Below, piece by piece: positions 9,263-22,517 of a DNA stretch of 48,893 nt. The DNA comes from Pseudomonas sp. ATCC PTA-122608 (GTDB lineage: Bacteria; Pseudomonadota; Gammaproteobacteria; Pseudomonadales; Pseudomonadaceae). How positions within the stretch are numbered: the stretch's first letter is position 1; the number at the start of each line of letters is the position of its first letter. The stretch lies in NCBI RefSeq assembly GCF_001952855.1, contig NZ_LPNO01000013.1, positions 1 to 48,893 on the forward strand, given 5' to 3'. The notes under the pieces were generated by a model. The model worked only from the letters and a program-made list of their open reading frames with translations. It was not told the origin of the DNA and did no database searches. Position numbers and translations under genes: made by a program.

Positions 9263-12200
9263 TCAGTCCTCTGGTGTAACGTCCGCGCGGTGGCGCCGTG
9301 CATAGCGGCTCAGGGTGGCGAGGCTCGCCCTGGACAGTGGGTTGCCCTCCCACAGGATCGCGTTGAAGTTATCGATGGGTACTTCGAGGATGCTGTTATC
9401 GATATGCCGGATCGCGTTGTCCCTGAGGTCGGCGGCCACAATTTTCCTCAGTGAAAACAGTCCCTGCGGTACTCGGCTGATGCCGGTCGATTGCAAATCC
9501 AGAACCGCCAGTTGTTGCATGTTTTCCAGGCTCGGAGTGATGCCCAGCAGATTGTCGCTCAAGTCCAGATAGGTCAGTTGATGCAGGTCTGCTAATGCGT
9601 TGGCGGTCTCAATGCTCAGTTGGATATCGCAACGAGGCAGGATCAGTTCGTTCAGCCGAGGCAGCCGGAAGGCTTGTGCAGGGATGTTCTGCAAACGATA
9701 GCCATGGATGGAAAGGCTTCTGAGCTTGGGGAAACGGTCCAGAAAGTTGCCGAGGCCGGTGGTGGCCTGTTCCCCGTGCAGCGACAGCAGTGTCACATGG
9801 TCGAAGTTGGCGGTGACCGTGGGAAGGTCACCTATAAGCGTCGCACCGTAGTTCAGTTCGTGGGTGATGGTGAGGCCGTCGTCGGCGTCGTCCGTTGCAG
9901 TTTCGCGGCGCCAGCACGCTTCCATCAGCTCCTTGAACGCTTGGCGTTTGACTTGCTCATGGGCGCGCACCATGGGAATCAGTTCCATGTTCTGCGTCGG
10001 GTGGTGGGTGGGGACGTTGATTTGCCACTCTTGCAGATCCGCTTTCAGTTTTTCGTACTCGCTGCCCAAGCGCACCAGTGCCACTCGACCGGCTTCCAGA
10101 TTGCCGGGCATGCCGAAGATATACAGATTGCATTCATGAGTGCTGAACGTGGGGTACAGCGCTTTAAGACGGTCGATATCGGCCCGGGGTGCGGTAGTTT
10201 CCCAGCGTTCCCCGGTGCGCTGGAAATGGCCTTTGATACGGTCAATGAGTGGGTCGGGGAAGGGGTTGCTTTCCAGGTCTATTCCGTCACTGATCGTATC
10301 CGGCAGTTCAAACAGCGCGTCGGGCAGCTCCGTGATGCGGTTGTTATTGAGGATCGCGCTCTCAAGCTCGGGGCGTGTGAGCAGGCCGGCCGGGACCTGG
10401 TCAATTTGGGTGGAGGACAGGTCCAGGTACCTGAGGTTGGGCATCGCTTCGACACTGGGTGTTCTGCCCAGCGGGTTGTTGAACATGTCGAGGGATTCCA
10501 GGCGCGACATCGATGACAACCTGGCCAGGCTCTGCTCAGTCAATTGGATGTCGCAGCTGTCGAGCACCAACTCGGTGAGATTGGGCATGGTTTCCAGGCC
10601 TTCGGGAAAAGCGCCCAGTGGCATGCTGCGCAATTCCAGGGTGTGCAGATTGCGAAAGCGTTGAATAAACCTTAGGGCTCCCGAGGTATTTTCAGTGCCC
10701 ATCAGGCCGAGTGTCGAGACGTGGTCGAAGTTGGCCGTCAGGGTGGGCAGTTCGCCCAAGATCGGTTCCTCGTACACCAGGCTATAGCTGAGATGTTCGT
10801 CATTGTTGTTCAGGGTCGATTCGGTTTCCCGGCGCCAGCAGCGCCTGATTTGATCGGCGAGTTGTATGCGTTTTTCTCCTTCGTAGGCGTATTCGGCAGC
10901 GCCGAGGCGGGCTTGAGTTACGGGGTCAGTCGTGGGGATTTCGGCGCGCCAAATCTCCAGGTCCTGGAACAATCGAGCATATTCGAGTTGCAATAGCTGC
11001 AACTGGGGCAACGCGCCGCCGGGGAGGCCATTCAGGCGTTGGATCAGTGCGCGATTTTGCGCAGGGGTGTGGCCAGGGTACAGCGCTTCTGCGCGCTGGA
11101 TGAGCGACAACGGTGCGCCTGGTGTCGGCATGGGGCCGGGCGGGAGGGCATAGCCGTCCATGCCTCCGGGCAATCTCGGGGTTTTACCGGCAGCGGGTGG
11201 CCGCACGGGCTGGCGTTCGAGAATGGGGCGCAGCCGGTTGCGGGGCAATGGCGTTGCGGCAATCGCCTGACGCAGTTGCGGTCCTTGGCGAATATGAAGG
11301 TTCAATACAGTGCGCTCGCTGTCGGGCAGCGCCTGTAGCACCGCATTGTAAAAGTCGGTCTTGCCTTGCAGATGCAGGCCCTCGTCGTCATAGACCTGGT
11401 ATGCACCTTCCTCGTGTACCAGCACTTTGCGTTCTGCTGCGGCTGCCTGGCCGATGCTGTCGCGCAAGGTGCCCTCAAGCGTATGTTCACGTACTTCCAG
11501 GCGTACGGTGCCGGACCAGCCAGGCAGTTCCGGCAACGAGTGCAGGGCCAGGATGTGGGTGTCCAGGTTGGCGGGGGCTTTCAGGTACAAACCTTCATAA
11601 GCGCGGTTCAAGCGGGTTTCTTGGCGTGCCCAATTGGCCAACAGGTCCAGGCGCTTGGGGACTTTTCCGCTGCCCAGTTCTGCCCGCTCCAGGTCGCTGG
11701 CTTGCTCCAGTACTACGTCGGCAGCCGAGGCTGGAAGCCCGGGTCGACTGTCCATCAGTTGTTGCGCTGCCCCATGCACGGGTTGGTTCGCGCTTTTGTA
11801 GCGGGACTCGAACAGCTTGGATTTTTGCCTCTCGGCGGCCTGCGCGATTTTGTTCCTCAGCGCGCGTGTACGCACATCAATCCCGCGGGCCGGCAGGCCG
11901 AATTCTTCACTCAGCAGGGTTTTGATTTCGGACTCATCGAGTCCCAAAAGAACGGTTTTAAGCAGGTCGCCGCTGTTGAGTTGCACTTGGTTGATCCGCA
12001 CCCGCGCAACGCCGTCGCGGGATGCGTACTGCCAAAGCGTCTGGCCGGTGCCATCCACTACCTGCAGGGCCTTGGTCTCAGGCCAGGTGCCGTTGTCACA
12101 GAGTAGTTGCAACTGAGTCAGGGGCGAGGCCTGGCGATAAACCGCAGGATCATCGCTGCTCATTTGCTCGATAAAGGTCGAAATGTCTTGCTCGATCTTG

Positions 12201-14242
12201 AAGCGCTTGAGGGTGTCCTCCAGCAGCAAGGGCATCGGTTCACGCTGGACATGCATCTGGCGAAGCACGTTTTCGGGGGTGTTGCTCACGCTGCGAATCT
12301 GCTCCAGCTCCTGGGCGCTGAAGGTTTTCGCACGATGCCCCAACCGGCGCAGCAGGGTGGCCCTGTCCCAATACAGCGGTTGATCCAGCTCGGTTTGCCA
12401 GACACCCGTGCCGTTGTGCCAGGTTTTGGGTTGATAGGCGTCGGGACGTTCCGGGTGCGCAAGCAAGAAGCCATCACGGTCGGGTGTTTTATTCAGCACG
12501 TAGGGGGTGTCGTCCAGGCTGATCACCGCCTGGTCCAGGTGTTGATGGATGCCTTGTGCGTTGGGGGTAGAACCTTCTGGTAAGGCGACTTTACGTGCAT
12601 AGGGAGCGAGGTCAGGTTTCCAGTACAGGGTGTTGCCGTTGGGGACCTTGACCGGTTTGAAGCTATCGATAAAGGCGACCGTGCGTTGCGGCAGCAGTGC
12701 GCGAAACTCGCCCGCAGCAATCGCCCCGCCAGCGCCGAAGGTGCCCAACTGCACCAAGGCTTCGACCGTGCCCATCAGGTGCTCGAAAGCTTCGGTGGTT
12801 TGGCCCTCGGCCCAGTCGACGATGCCTTCGAAGGTTTCATCCAGCAGTTGATAGGCCATGTAGGCCAGCATGATTTCGCCCAGCACCGGCACGAACGGGG
12901 CAATCACCAGCGCGGCGATGTTGAGCAGCGACGTGGCAATTTGCTGGAATGAATCCCACAGGGCCCAGCGTGCTTTCTGGTCGACCTTGGCGGTGGAAAC
13001 GGCGATGACTTGGGCGTCGTTGAGGATCTTGTTGAGCTTTTGCTGGTAGCGGTGGGTCAGCCAATCGCCGGGGATCGCCGGCGCGCCCAGTTGCAGGTTG
13101 GGGCGTTCCCTTGGGGTTTCGCGCCAGGTGGGTTGCGGGTCGGTGGGGTTGTGTGGGTGCCAGGTGATCTGCCCCAGGCGGTTGTTGAGGTTGGAGAAGA
13201 AAAAGCCACGGTCCTGGTGGGCGACGAACCGGCTGAAGAAGTGTTGATAGTTACTGTCGCGCAGTTGCCGGGTCAGTTCAGCGGTGAAAGCGGCGGTCGA
13301 GGTGTATTGCTTGATGGGGTGTTCCGGATCGTCCGGGACATAGGCCACCACGGGTACTGCGCCGTGCTCGCGCTCCAGGTCCGGGGCGAACAGCACGATC
13401 CCGGTCAGCCGGGCCGACATCATGTGCAGGTCATGGCAACGCACGGGCTTGCCCGAGATACGTGCTGGTCGACCATCCAGTAAACCTTGCAGCGCCTGGT
13501 ACATGTCGTCCTCCAGGTCGCCGTTCATGTTTGCCAGTTGCAGCGCGACCTCCAGCGCCGCACGCTCGCTGGCCTTGACCTCGTGTTGCAGAACCGTTGC
13601 CACCAGGCGATTGGTAATGCCCAGGTTCTCTTCCAGATAGGTTTTGTACTGCGCACCGATATCCAGGGTTCTGCACAGTTGAGTGAACGCCGGGATCGAC
13701 AGCTCGCGCTTGATCTCGGGCAAGGGCTGGAAATGGCCACGTGCATCGGGTTGGGTGGTGAATTCGCTGGCTGCTTCGAATGCATCAGGCTGGGTCTCGT
13801 CGGCCTCGAAGTTGTGCAGCGCGGCGTCCAGCAACGAGACAGTCCAGGTGCGCGCCGCGCCGCTCTTTACGGTAAACCAGGGAATGGTCGCTGGGATGTA
13901 CAGGCGCAAAAACGTGGTGCGCACGTCCAGTGTCAGTCCGAACCGGGTTTTCAATGCATCGGCCAGCAAAGGGGCGGCGAAGGCCTGGGCGTCTTGCAGC
14001 TGCTCGAGGCGCTGGTCTACCCGGTTTTGTGCGGTCCAGTGGCTGGCGTTGCGCAGGCGCAATTGGCGGTGCTGCTCGCGGGTCGCGGTTTTGTGCCACG
14101 CCAATGCGCGAGGCGAGGTGCGTTTGAGCTGGGTGCGTCGCTCGGCTGAAGCGCCGGTCAGCCAGTCGGGTACGGCTTTGGCCAGCGGTTGATAATGACT
14201 GTCGGGGTGTTGTGCGAGGTGTTGCTCGTCGATTTCAGGCAT
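9263..14242 (-). CDS. Large LRR toxin/effector-like protein (dermonecrotic-toxin-like N-terminus), no NEL domain
   Basis: A 1659-residue protein with no signal peptide. The N-terminal ~1000 residues (LAKAVPDWLTGAS, DALKTRFGLTL) resemble the DUF6543/dermonecrotic-toxin-like region of large Pseudomonas LRR proteins. A hydrophobic stretch at about 440-475 (LNIAALVIAPFVPVLGEIML) could enter a membrane. Residues about 1100-1330 and 1410-1650 are two related modules, each with PTTxP/PTHHP, CWRRET, LTANFDHV and about six LRRs. The protein ends right after the second LRR block. Relatives I recall carry a C-terminal NEL-type ubiquitin ligase with a catalytic Cys; none is visible here. The ATG at 14242 has AGGA nine bases upstream; an in-frame start at 14383 lacks support. 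It sits antisense between argR and aruC. Host-directed toxicity is inference. Confidence 0.75.
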   Translation of the reverse strand: MPEIDEQHLAQHPDSHYQPLAKAVPDWLTGASAERRTQLKRTSPRALAWHKTATREQHRQLRLRNASHWTAQNRVDQRLEQLQDAQAFAAPLLADALKTRFGLTLDVRTTFLRLYIPATIPWFTVKSGAARTWTVSLLDAALHNFEADETQPDAFEAASEFTTQPDARGHFQPLPEIKRELSIPAFTQLCRTLDIGAQYKTYLEENLGITNRLVATVLQHEVKASERAALEVALQLANMNGDLEDDMYQALQGLLDGRPARISGKPVRCHDLHMMSARLTGIVLFAPDLEREHGAVPVVAYVPDDPEHPIKQYTSTAAFTAELTRQLRDSNYQHFFSRFVAHQDRGFFFSNLNNRLGQITWHPHNPTDPQPTWRETPRERPNLQLGAPAIPGDWLTHRYQQKLNKILNDAQVIAVSTAKVDQKARWALWDSFQQIATSLLNIAALVIAPFVPVLGEIMLAYMAYQLLDETFEGIVDWAEGQTTEAFEHLMGTVEALVQLGTFGAGGAIAAGEFRALLPQRTVAFIDSFKPVKVPNGNTLYWKPDLAPYARKVALPEGSTPNAQGIHQHLDQAVISLDDTPYVLNKTPDRDGFLLAHPERPDAYQPKTWHNGTGVWQTELDQPLYWDRATLLRRLGHRAKTFSAQELEQIRSVSNTPENVLRQMHVQREPMPLLLEDTLKRFKIEQDISTFIEQMSSDDPAVYRQASPLTQLQLLCDNGTWPETKALQVVDGTGQTLWQYASRDGVARVRINQVQLNSGDLLKTVLLGLDESEIKTLLSEEFGLPARGIDVRTRALRNKIAQAAERQKSKLFESRYKSANQPVHGAAQQLMDSRPGLPASAADVVLEQASDLERAELGSGKVPKRLDLLANWARQETRLNRAYEGLYLKAPANLDTHILALHSLPELPGWSGTVRLEVREHTLEGTLRDSIGQAAAAERKVLVHEEGAYQVYDDEGLHLQGKTDFYNAVLQALPDSERTVLNLHIRQGPQLRQAIAATPLPRNRLRPILERQPVRPPAAGKTPRLPGGMDGYALPPGPMPTPGAPLSLIQRAEALYPGHTPAQNRALIQRLNGLPGGALPQLQLLQLEYARLFQDLEIWRAEIPTTDPVTQARLGAAEYAYEGEKRIQLADQIRRCWRRETESTLNNNDEHLSYSLVYEEPILGELPTLTANFDHVSTLGLMGTENTSGALRFIQRFRNLHTLELRSMPLGAFPEGLETMPNLTELVLDSCDIQLTEQSLARLSSMSRLESLDMFNNPLGRTPSVEAMPNLRYLDLSSTQIDQVPAGLLTRPELESAILNNNRITELPDALFELPDTISDGIDLESNPFPDPLIDRIKGHFQRTGERWETTAPRADIDRLKALYPTFSTHECNLYIFGMPGNLEAGRVALVRLGSEYEKLKADLQEWQINVPTHHPTQNMELIPMVRAHEQVKRQAFKELMEACWRRETATDDADDGLTITHELNYGATLIGDLPTVTANFDHVTLLSLHGEQATTGLGNFLDRFPKLRSLSIHGYRLQNIPAQAFRLPRLNELILPRCDIQLSIETANALADLHQLTYLDLSDNLLGITPSLENMQQLAVLDLQSTGISRVPQGLFSLRKIVAADLRDNAIRHIDNSILEVPIDNFNAILWEGNPLSRASLATLSRYARRHRADVTPED

Positions 14243-14375
14243 GGCGCTGTTCCTGTGCGCGGATGAGATCAACAGCAGACCAAAACGGCAATCGGTGACG
14301 GCATTACATAGTTGTGCCTCACCAACCGCCCACAACCGGCCCGGGCGGTTTAAACTGCGCCATTGCGATGCTAAT

Positions 14376-14391
14376 TGTCGCATTGGCGTAA
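14376..14391 (+). promoter_or_regulatory. Candidate ArgR half-site 1 upstream of aruC
   Basis: This is an exact TGTCGC-N8-AA match, 145 bases before the aruC start, in the same orientation as the second site at 14427. Confidence 0.6.
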
Positions 14392-14421
14392 ACCCGCGAA
14401 AATCGCGGGTTGGCGCTATAA

Positions 14422-15741
<1,320 letters not shown>

Positions 15742-15747
15742 TAGACC

Positions 15748-15777
15748 GTTGGGTGCCCGACGAGTCGGGCGCCCAAC
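15748..15777 (+). terminator. Intercistronic hairpin after aruC
   Basis: A 13-bp stem with one G-T pair (GTTGGGTGCCCGA / TCGGGCGCCCAAC) and a 4-base loop starts seven bases after the aruC stop. Only short T runs follow, so it may be a partial terminator or an mRNA-stabilising 3' end within the operon. Confidence 0.55.
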
Positions 15778-15825
15778 ACAAATTTTGTATGCCGGACTCT
15801 TTAGTTGAAGCTGTGAAGATCAAAT

Positions 15826-15913
15826 GTGGGAGCGGGCTTGCTCGCGAATGCAGTGGCTCAGTCACCTGAAATGTTGAATGACACACCGCTTTCGCGAGCA
15901 AGCCCGCTCCCAC
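15826..15913. repeat. REPIN (GTGGGAGCGGG type) inside the aru operon
   Basis: Inverted arms GTGGGAGCGGGCTTGCTCGC and its complement (15826 and up to 15913) enclose a loop of about 40 bases, between aruC and aruF. Same class as the 3297 copy. Confidence 0.9.
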
Positions 15914-15985
15914 ACTTGACCTCACTGATTTCAAGATCGTGTCCGGCATTTTTTCCTGTGAGTTTTCGAGTTAAGGAGTGACACC

Positions 15986-17005
15986 ATGCTGGTGATGCGC
16001 CCCGCGCAAATGGCTGATCTGGGCGAGGTACAGCGTCTGGCTGCGGACAGCCCGATTGGTGTCACCTCCTTGCCGGATGATGTCGAACGCCTGAGCGACA
16101 AGATCGCCGCGAGCGAAGCGTCCTTCGCCGCCGAGGTCAGCTTCAACGGCGAAGAAAGCTATTTCTTCGTCCTTGAAGACACCGACGCCGGCAAGCTGGC
16201 GGGCTGCTCGGCCATCGTCGCTTCGGCGGGCTACTCGGAACCGTTCTACAGCTTCCGTAACGAGACCTTCGTGCACGCTTCCCGCGAGCTGAAGATCCAC
16301 AACAAGATCCACGTGCTCTCGCAGTGCCATGACCTGACCGGCAATAGCCTGCTGACCAGCTTCTACGTGGTGCCGGAGCTGGTGGGTTCGCCGTGGTCGG
16401 AACTCAACTCCCGGGGCCGCCTGCTGTTCGTGGCCGGCCACCCGGAGCGCTTTGCGGATTCGGTGGTTACCGAGATTGTGGGCTACAGCGACGAGAACGG
16501 TGATTCGCCGTTCTGGGACGCCATCGGGCGCAACTTCTTCGACCTCAACTACGCCGCCGCCGAGCGCCTGTGCGGGTTGAAGAGCCGGACCTTCCTGGCC
16601 GAACTGATGCCGCATTACCCGATCTACGTGCCGCTGTTGCCGGACGCTGCTCAGGAAGCCATGGGCCAGGTGCACCCACGGGCGCAGATCACCTTCGACA
16701 TCCTGATGCGAGAAGGCTTCGAGACCGACCATTACATCGACATCTTCGACGGCGGCCCAACGCTGCACGCGCGGGTCTCGGGCATTCGCTCGATCGCCCA
16801 GAGCCGTGTGGTGCCGGTGAAGATTGGTGAGATGGCCAAGGGTGTCGGCCGCCAGTACCTGGTCAGCAACGGCCAATTGCAGGATTACCGCGCGGTGATG
16901 CTGGAACTGGACTATGCGCCGGGCAAGCCAGTGACCCTGGACCTGGAAACCGCCGAAGCCCTGGGCGTTGGCGAGGGTGCCAGCGTTCGACTGGTAGCGG
17001 TTTAA
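15986..17005 (+). CDS. aruF: Arginine/ornithine N-succinyltransferase alpha subunit
   Basis: A 339-residue acyltransferase of the AstA family. It starts MLVMRPAQMADLGEVQRLA, the first strand and helix of a GNAT fold, and has the family motifs EPFYSFRNETFVHASREL, HDLTGNSLLTSFYV and GDSPFWDAIGRNFF. It transfers succinyl from succinyl-CoA to arginine or ornithine, the first step of the AST pathway. A good ribosome binding site (AAGGAG) precedes the start. It pairs with AruG, its 341-residue paralogue immediately downstream. Confidence 0.94.
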   Translation: MLVMRPAQMADLGEVQRLAADSPIGVTSLPDDVERLSDKIAASEASFAAEVSFNGEESYFFVLEDTDAGKLAGCSAIVASAGYSEPFYSFRNETFVHASRELKIHNKIHVLSQCHDLTGNSLLTSFYVVPELVGSPWSELNSRGRLLFVAGHPERFADSVVTEIVGYSDENGDSPFWDAIGRNFFDLNYAAAERLCGLKSRTFLAELMPHYPIYVPLLPDAAQEAMGQVHPRAQITFDILMREGFETDHYIDIFDGGPTLHARVSGIRSIAQSRVVPVKIGEMAKGVGRQYLVSNGQLQDYRAVMLELDYAPGKPVTLDLETAEALGVGEGASVRLVAV

Positions 17006-17054
17006 GAATGAGTTTCGCGGGTGGCCTGCAAGGCGGCCCGTTTGAGGAGATAGC

Positions 17055-19546
<2,492 letters not shown>

Positions 19547-19564
19547 AAGTGACACTGATCTAAT

Positions 19565-19649
19565 GTGGGAGCTGGCTTGCCTGCGATGGCATCACCTCGG
19601 TGCATCTGAATGACCGAGTTGCCCGCATCGCAGGCAAGCCAGCTCCCAC
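19565..19649. repeat. REPIN (GTGGGAGCTGG type) inside the aru operon
   Basis: Inverted arms GTGGGAGCTGGCTTGCCTGC (19565) and its complement (ending 19649), spaced by about 35 bases, between aruD and aruB. This CCTGCGATGGC class also occurs at 22425. Confidence 0.9.
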
Positions 19650-19722
19650 ACTTGATCGGGTTAACAGATACAGATCTGCACTTGATGCCTATAAAAATAC
19701 AGATGTTCGTGGAGCCTCGCCG

Positions 19723-21069
19723 ATGAAATCCTGTGAAGTCAATTTTGACGGTCTCGTGGGGCCGACCCATAACTACGGCGGTTTGTCCTACGGCAACGTC
19801 GCGTCCCAGAGCAACAGCCAGCAGTCCTCCAACCCGAAGGAAGCGGCGCTGCAAGGCCTGGCGAAGATGAAAGCCCTGATGGAAATGGGCTTTGTGCAAG
19901 GTGTGCTGGCGCCCCAGGAACGTCCGGATGTGGCCGCCTTGCGCAGCCTCGGTTTTGCCGGCACCGACGCACAAGTTATCCAACAGGCCGCCAAGCAAGC
20001 CATGCCGCTGCTGGTTGCCAGCTGCTCGGCGTCGAGCATGTGGGTGGCCAACGCCGCCACCGTCAGCCCGAGCGCCGACACAGCCGATGGCCGCGTTCAT
20101 TTCACCGCCGCCAACCTCAACTGCAAATACCACCGCAGCATCGAGCACCCGACCACCAGCCGCGTGCTGGGGGCAATGTTCGCTGACCAGAAGCACTTCG
20201 CCCACCACGCTGCATTACCGGCAGTGGCGCAGTTCGGCGACGAAGGCGCGGCCAACCACACGCGTTTTTGCCGTGACTATGGCGAGGCGGGCGTAGAGTT
20301 TTTCGTGTTTGGCCGCAGTGCGTTCGACACCCGCTACCCGGCGCCGCAAAAGTACCCGGCGCGCCAGACCCTCGAAGCCTCCCAGGCAGTCGCTCGCCTG
20401 CACGGCCTGCGGGATGGCGGCGTGGTCTACGCCCAGCAGAACCCGGCGGTGATTGATGCCGGTGTGTTTCACAACGACGTGATCGCAGTGGGCAATGGCG
20501 AGGTGCTGTTCTATCACGAGGACGCGTTCCTCAATACCGAACAGATGCTCGGCGAATTGCAGGGCAAACTCGGCAAACTCGGCGGCAACTTCCAGTCGAT
20601 CTGCGTGCCCCGGGCCCAGGTTGGCGTTGAAGACGCGGTGCGCTCCTACCTGTTCAACAGCCAGTTGCTGACCCGCGCCGACGGCTCGATGCTGCTGATC
20701 GTGCCGGAAGAGTGCCGTGCCAACGAGCGCGTCTGGCAGTACCTGCAAGGCCTGACGTCCTCGGGCGGGCTGATCCGCGAAGTCAAAGTCTTCGACCTCA
20801 AGCAAAGCATGCAGAACGGCGGTGGCCCGGCGTGCCTGCGCTTGCGCGTAGCGTTGAATGAAACCGAACTGGCGGCGGTCAACCCAGGGGTTATCATGAC
20901 GGCGCCGTTGTACGACACCCTGACCCAATGGGTCGACAAGCACTACCGCGACAGCCTGCGGGAAACCGACCTGGCTGACCCGCAATTGCTGCTTGAGTGC
21001 CGGACGGCACTGGATGAACTGACGCAAATCCTTAAACTGGGCTCGGTTTATCCTTTCCAGATCAATTAA
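19723..21069 (+). CDS. aruB: N-succinylarginine dihydrolase
   Basis: A 448-residue AstB-family enzyme of the pentein (amidinotransferase) fold. The start [20 protein letters not shown] is the family signature. Likely catalytic residues are His250 (VFHNDV) and Cys371 ([10 protein letters not shown]). It hydrolyses succinylarginine to succinylornithine, releasing ammonia and CO2. The ATG at 19723 follows GTGGAG and gives the usual 448-residue length; the open frame extends upstream into the REPIN, which is clearly not coding. Confidence 0.95.
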   Translation: MKSCEVNFDGLVGPTHNYGGLSYGNVASQSNSQQSSNPKEAALQGLAKMKALMEMGFVQGVLAPQERPDVAALRSLGFAGTDAQVIQQAAKQAMPLLVASCSASSMWVANAATVSPSADTADGRVHFTAANLNCKYHRSIEHPTTSRVLGAMFADQKHFAHHAALPAVAQFGDEGAANHTRFCRDYGEAGVEFFVFGRSAFDTRYPAPQKYPARQTLEASQAVARLHGLRDGGVVYAQQNPAVIDAGVFHNDVIAVGNGEVLFYHEDAFLNTEQMLGELQGKLGKLGGNFQSICVPRAQVGVEDAVRSYLFNSQLLTRADGSMLLIVPEECRANERVWQYLQGLTSSGGLIREVKVFDLKQSMQNGGGPACLRLRVALNETELAAVNPGVIMTAPLYDTLTQWVDKHYRDSLRETDLADPQLLLECRTALDELTQILKLGSVYPFQIN

Positions 21070-21092
21070 CGCCGCACGGCTGAGAACTATTT

Positions 21093-21383
21093 ATGACCAC
21101 CGACACCCTGAAACTGATCCTTGAAGACACCGACGGCACCCAGCTGGAAACCTCCTGCACCCGCGTCGCCGTGGTGTGGCAGGGCAAGGAGATCTGGATC
21201 CAGCACGACGGCCGTGGCCAACTGCTGATCGGCGTTGACGTGGAAGAAGGCGACGCGGAATACGCCAACCTGCTGATGCGCCCATTGGCCACCAACCTGA
21301 TGAGCCTGCAACTGGAAATGGAACCAGCCGACGTTGAAGGTGATGACGACGATCACGTCCACGGTCCTGGCTGCAACCACTAA
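21093..21383 (+). CDS. Small acidic protein with His/Cys-rich tail, in the aru operon
   Basis: A 96-residue protein of no known function, in the position of PA0900 in P. aeruginosa. Residues 1-75 look like a compact beta-rich domain ([20 protein letters not shown]). The C-terminal 20 or so residues are acidic and metal-ligand rich ([13 protein letters not shown]). It is 23 bases after aruB and 11 before aruE, so it is almost certainly co-transcribed. AruE is a zinc enzyme, so a metal-delivery or metal-sensing role is possible, but this is inference. Confidence 0.8.
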   Translation: MTTDTLKLILEDTDGTQLETSCTRVAVVWQGKEIWIQHDGRGQLLIGVDVEEGDAEYANLLMRPLATNLMSLQLEMEPADVEGDDDDHVHGPGCNH

Positions 21384-21394
21384 GGAAGCCGCTT

Positions 21395-22399
21395 ATGCTC
21401 GCCCTCGGCAAACTGCTTGAACTGACCCTCGCCGGTCGCGAACCGGCGCAAAAAATTCAACTGACTGTCGATGGCGTGCAACTGCGCTGGCTCAGTGAGG
21501 GCGCGCTTGAAGTGCGGCCTCCTGAGGCGCGGGACAACGGCAGCGACGTGCTGCTGTCGTCCGGCATCCATGGCAACGAAACCGCGCCAATCGAATTGGC
21601 CGACCGCTTGCTGCAAGGCATTGCCCGCGGGGAGATCAAGCCCCGTACCCGTATTCTGTTCCTGTTCGGTAACCCCGAGGCCATGCGCCGCGGCGAGCGT
21701 TACCTCGAACTGGACGTCAACCGGCTGTTCAACGGCCGTCATGAACAAAGCATCGGCCCTGAAGCCATGCGCGCCGCCGAGCTTGAGCAGTTGGCCCGCA
21801 CCTTCTTCAGCGTGCCAGGGCGTAGCCGTTTGCACTACGACCTGCACACCGCCATCCGTGGATCGAAGATCGAGCAGTTCGCGCTGTACCCGTGGAAAGA
21901 CGGTCGCCAGCATTCGCGTGCCGAGCTGGCGCGCCTGCGAGCCGCCGGCATGGAAGCGGTGCTGCTGCAGAACAAGACCTCGATCACCTTCACCGCGTTT
22001 ACTTACGAACAGCTTGAGGCTGAGTCCTTCACCCTGGAGTTGGGCAAGGCCCGGCCGTTCGGGCATAACCAGGGCGTGGACGTGTCACGTCTGGAAACCC
22101 GTCTCAAGCAGATCATCGAAGGCAACGAGCCGACCACCGAGAGCCTGGACGGCTTGAAGCTGTTCAGCGTCTCCCGGGAAGTCATCAAGCACAGCGATGC
22201 CTTCGTCCTGCATTTGCCTGCGGACGTGGAAAACTTTTCGGAGTTGGAGAAGGGGTATCTATTGGCCGAGGACATTGCCAAGACCCGCTGGGTGATCGAG
22301 GAGGAGGGCGCACGCATCATCTTCCCGAACCCGAAGGTCAAGAATGGCTTGCGGGCCGGGATATTGATTGTGCCGACCACGGATGCTGGCCTGGCCTGA
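21395..22399 (+). CDS. aruE: Succinylglutamate desuccinylase
   Basis: A 334-residue zinc hydrolase of the AstE/aspartoacylase family. It has the HGNE motif (His59, Glu62), [25 protein letters not shown], and the third zinc ligand in [11 protein letters not shown] (His151). It releases glutamate and succinate from succinylglutamate, the last step of AST. It starts 11 bases after the small gene before it, with ribosome binding site AAGGAAG. It converges on the lumazine synthase gene, with a REPIN between them. Confidence 0.94.
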   Translation: MLALGKLLELTLAGREPAQKIQLTVDGVQLRWLSEGALEVRPPEARDNGSDVLLSSGIHGNETAPIELADRLLQGIARGEIKPRTRILFLFGNPEAMRRGERYLELDVNRLFNGRHEQSIGPEAMRAAELEQLARTFFSVPGRSRLHYDLHTAIRGSKIEQFALYPWKDGRQHSRAELARLRAAGMEAVLLQNKTSITFTAFTYEQLEAESFTLELGKARPFGHNQGVDVSRLETRLKQIIEGNEPTTESLDGLKLFSVSREVIKHSDAFVLHLPADVENFSELEKGYLLAEDIAKTRWVIEEEGARIIFPNPKVKNGLRAGILIVPTTDAGLA

Positions 22400-22424
22400 A
22401 CCCCGAGACTGACTCGGCCAAAAT

Positions 22425-22509
22425 GTAGGAGCTGGCTTGCCTGCGATGGCATCAACTCGGTCTGTCAGGCGCACCGAGGTGATGCCATCGCAGGCAAGCC
22501 AGCTCCTAC
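22425..22509. repeat. REPIN (GTAGGAGCTGG type) between converging genes
   Basis: Inverted arms GTAGGAGCTGGCTTGCCTGC (22425) and its complement (ending 22509) lie between the 3' ends of aruE and the lumazine synthase gene, where it could act as a bidirectional transcript end. Confidence 0.9.
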
Positions 22510-22517
22510 AGTGTCGC

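Noticed and set aside
14243..14383. N-terminal extension of the LRR protein to 14383
   Set aside because: The extra 47 residues have no ribosome binding site and reach into the aruC promoter with its ArgR half-sites. The 14242 ATG has a good ribosome binding site.
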